Source of the DNA: Nocardiopsis sp. FIRDI 009
Lineage (GTDB): Bacteria; Actinomycetota; Actinomycetes; Streptosporangiales; Streptosporangiaceae
Length of the DNA: 64,000 nucleotides
Assembly (NCBI RefSeq): GCF_003386285.1
Contig: NZ_QPNC01000008.1
Location: 124,001 to 188,000, forward strand
Direction of reading: 5' to 3'
Under the pieces are notes generated by a model. That model made no database searches. It was not told where the DNA came from and worked only from the letters and a program-made list of their open reading frames with translations. The translations under genes and the position numbers were made by a program. This document shows, in pieces, positions 16,862 through 26,094 of this stretch (its first letter is position 1; the number at the start of each line of letters is the position of its first letter).

Positions 16862-17533
16862 ATGCCGACAGCACAGAAGGTACGAAACACCGCGAATCTC
16901 TTCTGGTCCCTGACCATCGACCTGCTGATCGTCCTGGTCGGGGTCTGGATCGTGGCCGGGGTGAAGGCCGGTGTCGGGGAACTGGACGAGAGGTGCGCGC
17001 ACGGGATCGTCGGCCCCGGCGGATGGCACGAGGTGGAGCGGACCGCCTACCCGCCCAACGTGACGTGCGTGTACCCCGGTGGAGAGGCGATCTCCAGCGC
17101 GGGAGTCCTGGTGTTCGTGTGGTGGACGTGCGTGATGCTCGTCGTGGTCTGTGCGCTGCTGGCGTTCGCCCTGGAGTTCGTCGGTTTGTCGCACAGGGGG
17201 TTCGACAGCCGCTTTCAGGCCTTCGCGGTCCTCTTTCCCTCGCTGCTCGCGAACCTCTACGTCCTCGTACTCCTGGCGACCGTCGTTCCCACACTCGTCG
17301 ACCCGACCAGATGCGGGCTCGGCACGAGGTCTTCCGGCGACGGGGCGAACCTTCGGTACGAGCCCTTTCCACAGCAGGTGACGTGCGACTACGGGCACGG
17401 CTTCCCGATGACCCTGGTTCCTCAGTGGGTGGCCGCGCTGGAGTGGGCCCTGCTCCTCGCGACGGTGATCTCCCTCGTGGGCGTGCTCGCGCAGCGCCGC
17501 GCCCGTGTGTCGTCCCGCGGCTCGGGGATGTGA
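16862..17533 (+). CDS. Hypothetical four-helix membrane protein with duplicated Cys loop
   Basis: A 223-residue protein of no family I recognise. It has four membrane helices (around residues 13-35, 79-105, 120-145 and 185-207) and two outside loops. The loops look like copies of one another: each opens with a Cys-x-x-G (CAHGIVGPGG, CGLGTRSSGDG) and ends about 30 residues later with P-x-x-V-T-C-x-Y and a short Gly-rich tail (NVTCVYPGGE, QVTCDYGHGF). Each loop can form one disulfide. This suggests duplication of a helix-loop-helix unit. It is divergent from the crystallin-like secreted protein. Confidence 0.7.
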   Translation: MPTAQKVRNTANLFWSLTIDLLIVLVGVWIVAGVKAGVGELDERCAHGIVGPGGWHEVERTAYPPNVTCVYPGGEAISSAGVLVFVWWTCVMLVVVCALLAFALEFVGLSHRGFDSRFQAFAVLFPSLLANLYVLVLLATVVPTLVDPTRCGLGTRSSGDGANLRYEPFPQQVTCDYGHGFPMTLVPQWVAALEWALLLATVISLVGVLAQRRARVSSRGSGM

Positions 17534-17812
17534 CGGGCCCCGCCACCGACCCTGGCGGGTGTCGGCTCACCTCTACCCGCTGACACGCGCCGGGGCCGCT
17601 ACGGCGGCCTACTCACCGGCCGGAACGTCCAGATGACCCAGTGCCCGATTTCGCGTGTCCCGAACTCCGGCAGTTGGGCCTTCAGCGACCTCCACGCCGT
17701 TATGCGCCCCGTCGCTGCGGCTCGACCTGTGCCGCCCAAAGCCACGTCACCCGCGGCCCGCGCCCGGGCCGCCGTGCCGCCGGGTCCCGCGCAGGGACTG
17801 CGGTGACGGGGC

Positions 17813-18667
17813 TCAGGGACGGAACCGCACCCGCGTCCCGGGCGCGGCCTGGGCCGCCCGGGGCAGGTGCGTGGAGTGCACGACGGCGATGACCGGGTAG
17901 CCGCCGGTCACCGGGTGGTCGGCCAGGAACAGCACCGGCTCCCCGCCGGGCGGCACCTGGAGCGACCCCGGCACCATCCCCTCGCTGGGCAGCTCGTCGG
18001 TGCGCGACCGCGCCAGCACCGGCCCGGTCAGGCGGGCGCCGACCCGGTCGCTGCGCGAGGTGACCTCGTACTCCCGGGACAGCAGCGTGTCCACGGCCTC
18101 CCCGGTGAACCAGTCGTGTCGCGCCCCGAGCACCACCCGCAGGTCGATCACCGGACCGCCCACGGGGGCGGTCGGGGCGTGGTCGACCGGGGGGAACCCG
18201 GTGGGCGCCGGACCCACCGGCAGCAGGTCGCCGGGGGCGGGCACGGCCGGGCCGAGCCCCGCCAGGACGTCGGTGCTGCGCGAACCCAGCACCGGGGGCA
18301 CGTCCACCCCGCCGCGCACGGCCAGGTAGGTGCGCAGTCCCCGGGCGGGCACGCCCATCGACAGCTCCGCCCCGTCGGGCAGGTGCAGGACGGTGTTCGG
18401 GGCGGCGCCGCGTCCGTCCACCCGCAGCGGCGCGGGCGCCCCGGTGACGGCCACGGTCACCGGACCGCGGGCGCGCACGCGCAGACCGCCCATGGTGGCC
18501 TCCAGGGCGGCGGCGCCGACGGGGTTGGCCAGGAGCCGGTTGGCCAGGGCGTAGGAGTCGGCGTCGGCCGCTCCGGAGCGCCCCACGCCGAGGTCGGCGT
18601 GGCCGAACCGCCCCGCGTCCTGCACGGTGGTCATCGGGCCGGTGGCCAGGATCTCCAGCTCGCTCAC
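17813..18667 (-). CDS. pxpC: 5-oxoprolinase subunit PxpC (KipA/biotin-dependent carboxyltransferase family)
   Basis: A 284-residue subunit of the ATP-dependent 5-oxoprolinase, which opens 5-oxo-L-proline to glutamate. The family hallmark MTTVQDAGRFGHADLGVGRS is near the N-terminus, with SGAADADSYALANRLLANP next, and EGMVPGSLQVPPGGEPVLFL toward the end. GTG 18667 overlaps the pxpB stop by four bases. Together with pxpB and pxpA it forms the full enzyme. The older name KipA comes from Bacillus, where the same fold was first seen as a kinase-inhibitor antagonist. Confidence 0.92.
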   Translation of the reverse strand: MSELEILATGPMTTVQDAGRFGHADLGVGRSGAADADSYALANRLLANPVGAAALEATMGGLRVRARGPVTVAVTGAPAPLRVDGRGAAPNTVLHLPDGAELSMGVPARGLRTYLAVRGGVDVPPVLGSRSTDVLAGLGPAVPAPGDLLPVGPAPTGFPPVDHAPTAPVGGPVIDLRVVLGARHDWFTGEAVDTLLSREYEVTSRSDRVGARLTGPVLARSRTDELPSEGMVPGSLQVPPGGEPVLFLADHPVTGGYPVIAVVHSTHLPRAAQAAPGTRVRFRP

Positions 18668-19275
18668 GCCGCCTCCGTGAATCGCACGCGCACGCCGGGC
18701 CGCAGCAGCCCCGGCGGGTCGCGGTCCAGGTCCCACACCCGTACGTCGGTGCGGCCGATCAGCCGCCATCCCCCCGGCGAGCTGCGCGGGTACACCCCGG
18801 TGAACTCCCCCGCCAGGGCCACGGATCCGGCGGGAACCCGGGTGCGCGCCTCGGAGCGGCGGGGCACGTGCAGGCGCGGGTCGTCGCCGACCAGGTACCC
18901 GAACCCGGGCGCGAAACCGCAGAACGCGACCGTCCACGTGGCTGAGGTGTGGGCCCGGACCACCTCCGCCTGGGTGAGTCCGGTCAGCGCGGCCACGTCG
19001 GCCAGGTCCTCGCCGTCGTAGGTGACCGGGATGGTGACCGTGCCGCCGTCGACCGCCCGCTCCGCCCCCTCCAGGGGCAGGGCGGTGACGGCGGCGGCGA
19101 CCGCGTCGGTGTTCGTGCCGGGCGCCACCCGCAACAGCACGGTGCGGGCGGCGGGCACGACGTCGGTGACCCCGGGCACGGGACGCGCCGCGAGCGCGGC
19201 GCGCAGGGCGATCACCTCCGCCAGGTCGGCGACCTCCACCAGCACCCCGGTGTCGGCGCACGTCAGGACGCGCAC
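18664..19275 (-). CDS. pxpB: 5-oxoprolinase subunit PxpB (KipI/allophanate hydrolase subunit 1 family)
   Basis: A 203-residue protein of the KipI family. The signatures are TVTIPVTYDGEDLADVAALT and the following HTSATWTVAFCGFAPGFGYL, with PRRSEARTRVPAGSVALAGE and YPRSSPGGWRLIGRT toward the end. It complexes with PxpC in the oxoproline-phosphorylating step. It lies 18 bp behind pxpA and overlaps pxpC, so the three are co-translated. Confidence 0.93.
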   Translation of the reverse strand: MRVLTCADTGVLVEVADLAEVIALRAALAARPVPGVTDVVPAARTVLLRVAPGTNTDAVAAAVTALPLEGAERAVDGGTVTIPVTYDGEDLADVAALTGLTQAEVVRAHTSATWTVAFCGFAPGFGYLVGDDPRLHVPRRSEARTRVPAGSVALAGEFTGVYPRSSPGGWRLIGRTDVRVWDLDRDPPGLLRPGVRVRFTEAA

Positions 19276-19293
19276 GTTCGGTTCCTCCCAGTG

Positions 19294-20052
19294 TCAGGCG
19301 GTGAAGGGGGCGAGGGTGACGCCCTCGGCCCGCAGCTTGTCGGCGACGGTGCGGGCGATCTCCACCGCTCCGGGGCTGTCGCCGTGCACGCACAGCGAGT
19401 CGGCCTCGACCCGGATCCGGCTGCCGTCGATCGCGGTGATCGGCTCGCCGCGCGCGATACGCAGGCAGCGTTCGGCGATCTCGGCCGGGTCGTGCAGGAC
19501 GGCGCCGGGTTCGCGGCGGGAGACCAGCGTCCCCTCGGGGGTGTAGGCGCGGTCGGCGAACGCCTCGCGGTGGGTGGGCAGACCGGTCTCCTCCGCCAGG
19601 CGGAGGAACTCGGAGCCGGGCAGGCCGAGGACGGGCAGGTCGGGGTCGAAGGCCCGGACCGCCTCGACCACGGCGGCGGCCTGGTCGGTGTGGTGCACGA
19701 TCGCGTTGTACAGGGCGCCGTGCGGCTTGACGTACCGGACGCGCTCTCCGGTCAGGACCGTGAACGCCGACAGGGCGCCCAGCTGGTAGACGATCTCGTC
19801 TGTCAGCTCGGCGGGCGGCACGTCGATGAAGCGCCGCCCGAACCCGGTCAGGTCGCGGTACCCGACGTGCGCGCCGACGGCCACGCCGCGTTCGGCGGCG
19901 TCGCGGGTGGTGCGCCGCAGCACGGTCGGGTCTCCGGCGTGGAAGCCGCAGGCGACGTTGGCGCTGGTGACGATGGACAGCAGCGCCTGGTCGTCGCCCA
20001 GCTCCCAGCGGCCGTGGCCCTCGCCGAGGTCGGCGTTGAGGTCGATGCGCAA
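19294..20052 (-). CDS. pxpA: 5-oxoprolinase subunit PxpA (LamB/YcsF family)
   Basis: A 252-residue cytosolic subunit that performs the ring-opening hydrolysis. The N-terminus [20 protein letters not shown] and [15 protein letters not shown] are the LamB/YcsF signatures, and VKPHGALYN is the conserved active-site segment. The gene order transporter-pxpA-pxpB-pxpC on one strand resembles the Bacillus ycsF-ycsG-kipIA arrangement, supporting an oxoproline scavenging operon. Confidence 0.95.
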   Translation of the reverse strand: MRIDLNADLGEGHGRWELGDDQALLSIVTSANVACGFHAGDPTVLRRTTRDAAERGVAVGAHVGYRDLTGFGRRFIDVPPAELTDEIVYQLGALSAFTVLTGERVRYVKPHGALYNAIVHHTDQAAAVVEAVRAFDPDLPVLGLPGSEFLRLAEETGLPTHREAFADRAYTPEGTLVSRREPGAVLHDPAEIAERCLRIARGEPITAIDGSRIRVEADSLCVHGDSPGAVEIARTVADKLRAEGVTLAPFTA

Positions 20053-20147
20053 CGTGGGTCCTCCTCAGGGGTGGCGCCCCGCCCGGGTTCCCGGCCGGAC
20101 ACGGGGTCGGACGGGGTACGGGTGGGGTCGGGGTCGGGTGTGTCGCC

Positions 20148-21395
20148 CTACTGCCAGAGCGCGGCGATGCCTCCGAGCGCCTTCCAGGCCATGTACACGG
20201 TCAGCGCCCAGGCGGCCCAGCCGATGACGAGCAGCCAGCGCGGGTAACGGTAGCCGCCGAGCAGGTCGCGGGAGCGGCGGGTGGCCACCCACAGCATGAT
20301 CCCGAGGCCGGCCGGCAGGATGGCTCCGTTGAGCGCCCCGGCCAGGACGAGCAGGGTCGCGGGGGCCTGTCCGGCGAGGAGGAAGACCGCCAGCGAGACG
20401 CCGACGAAGCCGGTGACCAGCGCGCCGCGGCGCCGGGTGAGCACGGGGTGGAAGGTGGAGACGAAGGAGACCGAGGTGTAGGAGGCGCCGATCACGGAGC
20501 TGACGGCGGCGGCCCAGAAGATCACGCCGAACATCCGCAGCCCGACCTCGCCCGCCGCCGCACGGAACGCCTCCGCGGCCGGGTTGGCGGCGTCCATGAT
20601 GGCGGCGCCGCCCGCGACCACGCCCAGGACGGCGAGGAAGAGCACGATCCGCATGACGCCGGTGACGACGATGCCGGTGACGGAGGTGCGGGTGATGGCG
20701 GAGACGTTCTCCCGACCGCCCTTGCCGAGCTCCACCAGGCGGTGCGCGCCCGCGTAGGTGATGTAGCCGCCGACGGTGCCGCCGATGATGGTGACGGTGG
20801 CGAGGAAGACGTCGGTGCCGAGCCGGTCCGGCAGCACCGTCTGGCGCAGGGCCTCCCCGACGGGCGGCCGGGACACGAACGCCACGTACAGGGTCAGGGC
20901 GATCATCGCCACGCCCAGCACCACGAGGATCCGGTCCAGGGCCGCGCCGAGCCGCCTGACGCCGAGGATGACCACGGCCAGGACCGCCGACAGGACGGTG
21001 CCCAGGCGCGGGTCGAGGCCGGTCATCGCCGCCAGGCCGAGCCCGGTCCCGGCGAGGTTGCCGACGTTGAACACCAGGCCGCCGAAGACGACGAGGGCCG
21101 CCAGCACGTAGCCCGCCCCGGGCAGCACCCGGTTGGCCAGGTCCTGGGCGCGCGTGTTCGCCACGCCGATGACGCGCCAGATGTTGAGCTGGACCGCGAT
21201 GTCGACCAGGACCGACACCAGGATCGCGAAGGCGAAGGTGGCGCCGAGCTGGGCGGTGAACGTGGTGGTCTGCGTGATGAAGCCCGGACCCACGGCGCTG
21301 GTGGCCATGAGGAACAGGGCGCCGAGCAGCCCGCTGTTGAGCGCGACGCGGCCGGGACGCGGGCGCGGCCGGGCGGGCGCGGAGGTGTCTTTCAC
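20148..21395 (-). CDS. NRAMP-like divalent cation transporter family protein (YcsG-like)
   Basis: A 415-residue membrane protein with about eleven helices. The first helix carries ATSAVGPGFITQTTTFTAQL, the position of the NRAMP D-P-G-N motif but altered, so metal binding may be lost; LemA-type YcsG proteins in pxp operons share this. It begins the pxp operon and may import 5-oxoproline or a related substrate, an inference from context. GTG 21395 is chosen because AGGAG lies six bases upstream; a start at 21434 is also open. Confidence 0.82.
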   Translation of the reverse strand: MKDTSAPARPRPRPGRVALNSGLLGALFLMATSAVGPGFITQTTTFTAQLGATFAFAILVSVLVDIAVQLNIWRVIGVANTRAQDLANRVLPGAGYVLAALVVFGGLVFNVGNLAGTGLGLAAMTGLDPRLGTVLSAVLAVVILGVRRLGAALDRILVVLGVAMIALTLYVAFVSRPPVGEALRQTVLPDRLGTDVFLATVTIIGGTVGGYITYAGAHRLVELGKGGRENVSAITRTSVTGIVVTGVMRIVLFLAVLGVVAGGAAIMDAANPAAEAFRAAAGEVGLRMFGVIFWAAAVSSVIGASYTSVSFVSTFHPVLTRRRGALVTGFVGVSLAVFLLAGQAPATLLVLAGALNGAILPAGLGIMLWVATRRSRDLLGGYRYPRWLLVIGWAAWALTVYMAWKALGGIAALWQ

Positions 21396-21445
21396 GGGGG
21401 TCTCCTGGCGTGGAGGGGGATGACTGTGACCCACACCATCGTGGG

Positions 21446-21458
21446 ATTGTTGAACAAT
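21446..21458. promoter_or_regulatory. Palindromic candidate operator between the pxp operon and its GntR regulator
   Basis: ATTGTT-G-AACAAT (21446-21458) is a perfect 13-bp palindrome in the only A/T-rich patch of the 160-bp divergent space. FadR/FCD-type GntR regulators usually bind short palindromes of this kind, and the GntR gene starts 100 bp away. A partial repeat (TTCAATCCAACAAG) follows directly. Confidence 0.6.
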
Positions 21459-21557
21459 ACTTCAATCCAACAAGACCGGTAAAGATCCGGTCAGTAAAAT
21501 CCAACCCGCCGGTACGTACCATGGAAGGGACGATCCCGCCCCTCGAAGGAGCCCCGC

Positions 21558-22274
21558 GTGACGGCCACGGACGACCTCATCGACCGGCTCCCCGAGCCAC
21601 CGGAGGCCCTGGCCCGCGCCACCAGCCAGGCCGAGCGGGTCGCCGACATGCTGCGGGTCTTCGTCATCGACGGGGCGCTCGCCCCCGGCACCCGCCTGTC
21701 CGAGGAGCGGCTCAGCCGCAAGTACGGGGTCTCCCGCAACACCCTGCGCGAGGCGTTCCGCCTGCTGTCACGCGAGCGCCTCCTGGTGCACCAGATGCAC
21801 CGGGGCGTCTTCGTCAGCCGCCCCACCAGCGCCGACGTACGCGACCTGTTCAGCGCGCGCCGCTGCCTGGAGCTTCCCGCGGTCCGGGGCGCCCGCCACG
21901 CGTCCGAGGCGGCGGTCGCCGCCGTCGGGGCCGCGGTGGCGGAGGGCGAGGCGGCCCGCGAGAAGGCCGACTGGTGGGGTCTGGGCACGGCCAACATGCA
22001 CTTCCACCGGGCGCTGGCCGGGCTCGCGGGCAGCGCCCGGATCGACGAGTTCATGAGTCAGGTGTTGGCCGAGACCCGCCTGGTCTTCCACGTGATGAAC
22101 GCGCCCGAGCAGTTCCACGCCCCCTACCTGGACTGGAACCGGCGGATCCACCTCCGGCTGGCCGAACGCGACGCCGACGCCGCCGCCGTCGAGCTGTCCC
22201 GCTACCTGGACGCCTCCGAGGAACAGCTCGTCACCGCCTTCACCGCGATGGAGCGCGACGCGGGCGGCGCCTGA
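21558..22274 (+). CDS. GntR-family transcriptional regulator (FCD domain)
   Basis: A 238-residue regulator. The winged helix spans residues ~20-85 (GTRLSEERLSRKYGVSRNTL, REAFRLLSRERLLVHQMHRG) and the C-terminal FCD ligand domain carries a metal-binding pattern with Asp/His residues (NMHFHRALAGLAGS, LDWNRRIHLRLAERD). Divergent from the pxp operon with a clean palindrome between them, it most likely represses oxoproline use until the substrate appears. Start ATG/GTG context: AAGGAG lies 9 bases before 21558. Confidence 0.9.
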   Translation: MTATDDLIDRLPEPPEALARATSQAERVADMLRVFVIDGALAPGTRLSEERLSRKYGVSRNTLREAFRLLSRERLLVHQMHRGVFVSRPTSADVRDLFSARRCLELPAVRGARHASEAAVAAVGAAVAEGEAAREKADWWGLGTANMHFHRALAGLAGSARIDEFMSQVLAETRLVFHVMNAPEQFHAPYLDWNRRIHLRLAERDADAAAVELSRYLDASEEQLVTAFTAMERDAGGA

Positions 22275-22306
22275 CCCCGCCCGCCGCCCGGACCGGTCCG
22301 CACGGC

Positions 22307-24505
22307 TCAGGGGGCGTCGGCTCCCGCCGTGTGCTCAACGCGCTCCACATCGGTGGAGCGGCCCCGCCCCTCGGGCACGGCCCGGCCCGCCCGCCCCGGC
22401 CACCAGGTCCGGGCCCCCAGCTCCAGCGAGAGCGCGGGCACGAGCAGCGAGCGCACCAGCAGCGTGTCCACCAGGACGCCGAAGGCGACCAGGAAGGCGA
22501 GCTGGAACAGGAACAGCAGCGGGATCACCGCCAGCGCGGCGAAGGTCGCCGCCAGCACCACGCCGGCCGACGTGATGACACCGCCGGTCACGGTGAGGGC
22601 GCGCAGGACCCCGGAGCGGTGACCGTGCGCGAGGGTCTCCTCCCGCGCCCGGGACATGAGGAAGATGCTGTAGTCGATCCCCAGCGCCACCAGGAACACG
22701 AACGCGAACAGCGGCACCACGGGGTCGGCGGGGGGCAGGTCCAGCACGTGGTCGAAGACCAGGGCGCCGACGCCCAGGACGGCGGCGAAGGACAGCACGT
22801 TCGCCGCCATCAGCAGCAGGGGCGCCACCAGCGAGCGCAGCAGCGGGATGAGGACGAGGAAGACGACCGCGAGGACGAGCGGGACCACCACCGTGAAGTC
22901 GCGCCGCGCCGTCTCCCGGGTGTCCAGGGTGGTCGCGGCGACCCCGCCGACCAGCGCGTCGGCCCCCTCGACCTCGGCCAGGGAGTCGCGCAGCTCCCGC
23001 ACGGTGTCCACGGCCTCGGCCGACTCCGGAGGGGCCGCGAGCACGGCCTCGACCAGGACGCGGCCGTCCTCGACGATCGGGGCGCCCTCCCTCCCCGGCG
23101 GGCCGGGTTCGGCGACCACGTCGGCGCCGGTGACCCCCCGAACGCCCTCGGCGGCGGCGACCACGGCGTCCGCGTGGTCGGCGTCCGCGACGACCAGCGC
23201 CGGGGCGGCCGTGGAGCCGGTGCCGAAGCCACGGCTCAGGGTCTGCTGTCCGTCGACCGCCTCCACCTCGGTCCGGAAGATCTCGGCCTGGGAGCTGCCC
23301 TCGGCGTCGAACCGCGGCGCGAAGACCGCGGCGGCCAGGAGCAGGACCGCGGTGCCCACCCAGGAGGCGCGCGGGCGGCGGCCGACCGAGGCGGCCACCG
23401 CGCCCCACAGGCGGTGCCCGCCCGGGGTCGCGTCGGCCTCCGGCCCGGTCGGCTCCCCCCGGCGGTGCGGGGTGAGCGGCCAGAACGCCGCCCGGCCGAG
23501 CAGGAGCAGCGCGGCGGGCAGGAAGGTCAGCGCGGACAGGACCGCCGCGCCGATCCCGACGGCGACCACGGGCCCCAGTCCGCGGGTGGAGGCCAGGTCG
23601 GCGGCGAGGAGGCAGAGCACCCCCAGGACCACGGTCCCGGCGGAGGCCAGGATCGGGCCGAGCACGCCGCGCACGGCGGCGCCGACGGCCTCCGCCGCGG
23701 TGTCCCGCACCGCCAGTTCCTCCCGGTGACGGGCGACCAGGAGCAGGGCGTAGTCGGTGCAGGCGCCGACCACGAGGATGAAGAGGATGCCCTGGCTCTG
23801 GCCGTTGAGGGTGATCAGGTCCGCGTCGGCGGCGGCGTACACGAGCGCGCCGGACAGGGCCAGGGCCAGGAGCGCGGCCACGATCACCACGAGGGGGAGC
23901 AGGGGGGAGCGGTAGACGGCGACGAGGATGACGAGCACGGCGGCGAGCGCGACCAGGAGCAGGGTCGTGTCGATGCCGCCGAAGGCCGCGCCCAGGTCGG
24001 CGGCGAACCCGGCCGGTCCGGTGACCTGGGGTTGGAGCCCGGCCACCGGGTCCTGCGCGAGCGCGTCCCGGAGTTCGCCGACGGCCCGGCCGGTGTCCGC
24101 CCCGGCGTCGATCGGCACGATGAGCTGGGCGACGGAGGCGTCCTCCGTACCGGGGAGGGGGCCGACGACCGATCCGTCCACCCAGGGCCGGTCGGCGAGG
24201 CCCTCGGCGACCGCCGACAGGGCCGCCAGGTCGGCGCCGTCCAGCTCGTCCTCACCGGAGTAGACGACGATCGCGGGGACGCCGTCGCCGCGGTCGAACC
24301 CCTCGGCGAGCTCCCCCGCGCGCGTGGACTCCGCGCCGATCGGCAGGAAGGCGCTCTGGTCGTTGGTCTGGACGTCGCCCAGAGCGCCGAGGAGCGAGCC
24401 GAGCGGTCCCGCCCCGAGGATCCACGCCAGCACCGTCACGGCCGCCACCGCTCCGGGCAGCCGCCTCCGGCGCCCGGTGCCCGGCGCCCCTCGCCATGCC
24501 CTCAC
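22307..24505 (-). CDS. MMPL-family RND exporter
   Basis: A 732-residue transporter with two repeated halves, each one helix, a large outer loop, then five helices (12 in total). Halfway signatures include YALLLVARHREELAVRDTAA and GIDYSIFLMSRAREETLAHG, typical of MMPL loops after TM4/TM10. In actinomycetes these move lipids, polyketides or drugs. I start at GTG 24505 because GGAGG lies eight bases upstream; ATG 24523 would place that sequence inside the gene. The promoter region contains a 33-bp palindrome, but no TetR-type regulator is adjacent. Confidence 0.88.
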   Translation of the reverse strand: MRAWRGAPGTGRRRRLPGAVAAVTVLAWILGAGPLGSLLGALGDVQTNDQSAFLPIGAESTRAGELAEGFDRGDGVPAIVVYSGEDELDGADLAALSAVAEGLADRPWVDGSVVGPLPGTEDASVAQLIVPIDAGADTGRAVGELRDALAQDPVAGLQPQVTGPAGFAADLGAAFGGIDTTLLLVALAAVLVILVAVYRSPLLPLVVIVAALLALALSGALVYAAADADLITLNGQSQGILFILVVGACTDYALLLVARHREELAVRDTAAEAVGAAVRGVLGPILASAGTVVLGVLCLLAADLASTRGLGPVVAVGIGAAVLSALTFLPAALLLLGRAAFWPLTPHRRGEPTGPEADATPGGHRLWGAVAASVGRRPRASWVGTAVLLLAAAVFAPRFDAEGSSQAEIFRTEVEAVDGQQTLSRGFGTGSTAAPALVVADADHADAVVAAAEGVRGVTGADVVAEPGPPGREGAPIVEDGRVLVEAVLAAPPESAEAVDTVRELRDSLAEVEGADALVGGVAATTLDTRETARRDFTVVVPLVLAVVFLVLIPLLRSLVAPLLLMAANVLSFAAVLGVGALVFDHVLDLPPADPVVPLFAFVFLVALGIDYSIFLMSRAREETLAHGHRSGVLRALTVTGGVITSAGVVLAATFAALAVIPLLFLFQLAFLVAFGVLVDTLLVRSLLVPALSLELGARTWWPGRAGRAVPEGRGRSTDVERVEHTAGADAP

Positions 24506-24534
24506 CGCACCCACCTCCGGCATCGACGAACAAT

Positions 24535-24567
24535 AGCTCTGAAAGCGATTATCTCGCTTTTCGAGCT
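24535..24567. promoter_or_regulatory. 33-bp palindrome upstream of the MMPL gene (candidate repressor operator)
   Basis: The site is symmetric about 24551: AGCT at 24535-24538 mirrors 24564-24567, and AAAGCGA at 24542-24548 mirrors TCGCTTT at 24554-24560, with a five-base TTATC centre and mismatched 3-base joints. On the minus strand its centre reads GATAAT, which resembles a -10 box with TCGAAG 17 bases upstream, so a bound repressor would block the MMPL promoter. Length and symmetry fit a TetR-family dimer pair; this is inference. Confidence 0.65.
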
Positions 24568-24637
24568 AACTTCGACACGACGATAACACGAACCCCGGCG
24601 GCCCCGGCCACCGCCCCTCGCGGCCGCCGACGCCGCG

Positions 24638-26089
24638 CTACCCCTCCCGAGCCGCCTGACGGGCGATGTTGCGGGCCATCGAGCCGAAGATCAGACCGTG
24701 GAAGGGGGTGACCGCCTTCCAGTAGAGGTGTCCGGGCAGCCCCCTCGGACGGAACAGCGCACGCTGGCGGTACACGGTGCGCCCGTCCTCACGTCCCACC
24801 CGCAGCTCCAGCCACGCCAGACCGGGCAGGCGCATCTCCGCGCGCAGCCGCAGCAGTCCGCCCGGCACGATCTCCTCCACCCGCCAGAAGTCGAGCGAGT
24901 CACCCACCCGCAGCCGGGCGGGGTCCCTGCGGCCGCGGCGCAGACCGACCCCTCCGACGGCCAGGTCGATCCATCCGCGCGCGGCCCAGGCCAGCGGCCA
25001 CGAGTACCAGCCCCGGTCGCCGCCGATCCCCTCGACGACCGACCACAGCCGGTCGGGCGGCGCGTCCACGAACCGGGAGCGCTCGTCGGTGTACAGGCTC
25101 GCGCCCGCCCAGTCCGGGTCGGTGGGCAACGGGTCCGAGGGGGCGCTCGGCCAGGCGGCGGACGACCACCGGGTGGCCACGCGCGCCTCGGCCACCCGGC
25201 GCAGGGCCAGCGCCACCGCCTCGTCGAACCGGAGCCGGTCACGGTCGTCGAGCAGGTCGGACAGGTCGTCCTCGCCCATCACCGAGTCGTGGCGCAGCGA
25301 CTCCACGAGCGGACGGGCGATGGAGGGCGGCACCGGCGTCACCAGACCCACCCAGAGGCTGGACAGGCCCGGCGACAGGACGGGCACCGGGACGATCCAC
25401 CGCCGCCGGAGCCCGGCGACCGCCGCGAACCGCTGGATCATCTCCGCGTAGGTGAGCACCTCCGGGCCGCCGACGTCGAAGGCGCGGTTGGTCCCCTCGG
25501 GCAGCTCCGCCGCCTCCACCAGCAGCCTGAGCACGTCCCGCACGGCGATGGGCTGGACCCGGCTGCGGACCCACCGCGGTGTGGTCATCACGGGCAGGCG
25601 CTCCGTGAGGTGGCGCAGCATCTCGAACGAGGCCGAACCCGAGCCGATGATCACCGCCGCGCGCAGGACGGCGGTGGGCACGGCGGAGGCGAGCAGGATG
25701 TCGCCGACCTCCGTCCGGGAGGCCATGTGCGCCGAGAGCCGGCCCTCCCGCGGGGCCAGCCCCCCGAGGTAGACCAGGCGTCCCACGCCCGCCTCCTCGG
25801 CGGCGCGGGCGAAGGCGCGGGCGCCCCGGGCGTCCTGTCCGGCGAAACCGCCCCCACCGGCCATCGCGTGCACCAGGTAGTAGGCGGTGTCCACCCCCGC
25901 GAGCGCGTCGGCCAGCCCCGACCCGTCGACCACGTCCCCCCGGACCACCTCGACCCGGTCTCGCCAGGGGTGGTCCCGGAGTTTCTCCGGGGTGCGCGCC
26001 AGGCACCGCACGTCGTACCCGGCGTCCAGGAGCAGCGGGACCAACCGCCCTCCGATGTAGCCGCTGGCCCCGGTCACGAGTACCCGCAC
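24638..26089 (-). CDS. SDR-family oxidoreductase fused to a DUF2867 domain
   Basis: A 483-residue two-part protein. Residues 1-280 are an atypical SDR/NmrA-like Rossmann fold (VLVTGASGYIGGRLVPLLLD); residues about 335-483 match the DUF2867 START-like fold (VDAPPDRLWSVVEGIGGDRG, VYRQRALFRPRGLPGHLYWK), which usually binds a hydrophobic ligand. This fusion is common in actinomycetes, without a confirmed reaction. The GTG at 26089 lies five bases after a 35-residue ORF with a strong ribosome binding site, so it may rely on coupled translation. It is divergent from a B12-type MerR regulator. Confidence 0.85.
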   Translation of the reverse strand: MRVLVTGASGYIGGRLVPLLLDAGYDVRCLARTPEKLRDHPWRDRVEVVRGDVVDGSGLADALAGVDTAYYLVHAMAGGGGFAGQDARGARAFARAAEEAGVGRLVYLGGLAPREGRLSAHMASRTEVGDILLASAVPTAVLRAAVIIGSGSASFEMLRHLTERLPVMTTPRWVRSRVQPIAVRDVLRLLVEAAELPEGTNRAFDVGGPEVLTYAEMIQRFAAVAGLRRRWIVPVPVLSPGLSSLWVGLVTPVPPSIARPLVESLRHDSVMGEDDLSDLLDDRDRLRFDEAVALALRRVAEARVATRWSSAAWPSAPSDPLPTDPDWAGASLYTDERSRFVDAPPDRLWSVVEGIGGDRGWYSWPLAWAARGWIDLAVGGVGLRRGRRDPARLRVGDSLDFWRVEEIVPGGLLRLRAEMRLPGLAWLELRVGREDGRTVYRQRALFRPRGLPGHLYWKAVTPFHGLIFGSMARNIARQAAREG

Positions 26090-26094
26090 GGCGC

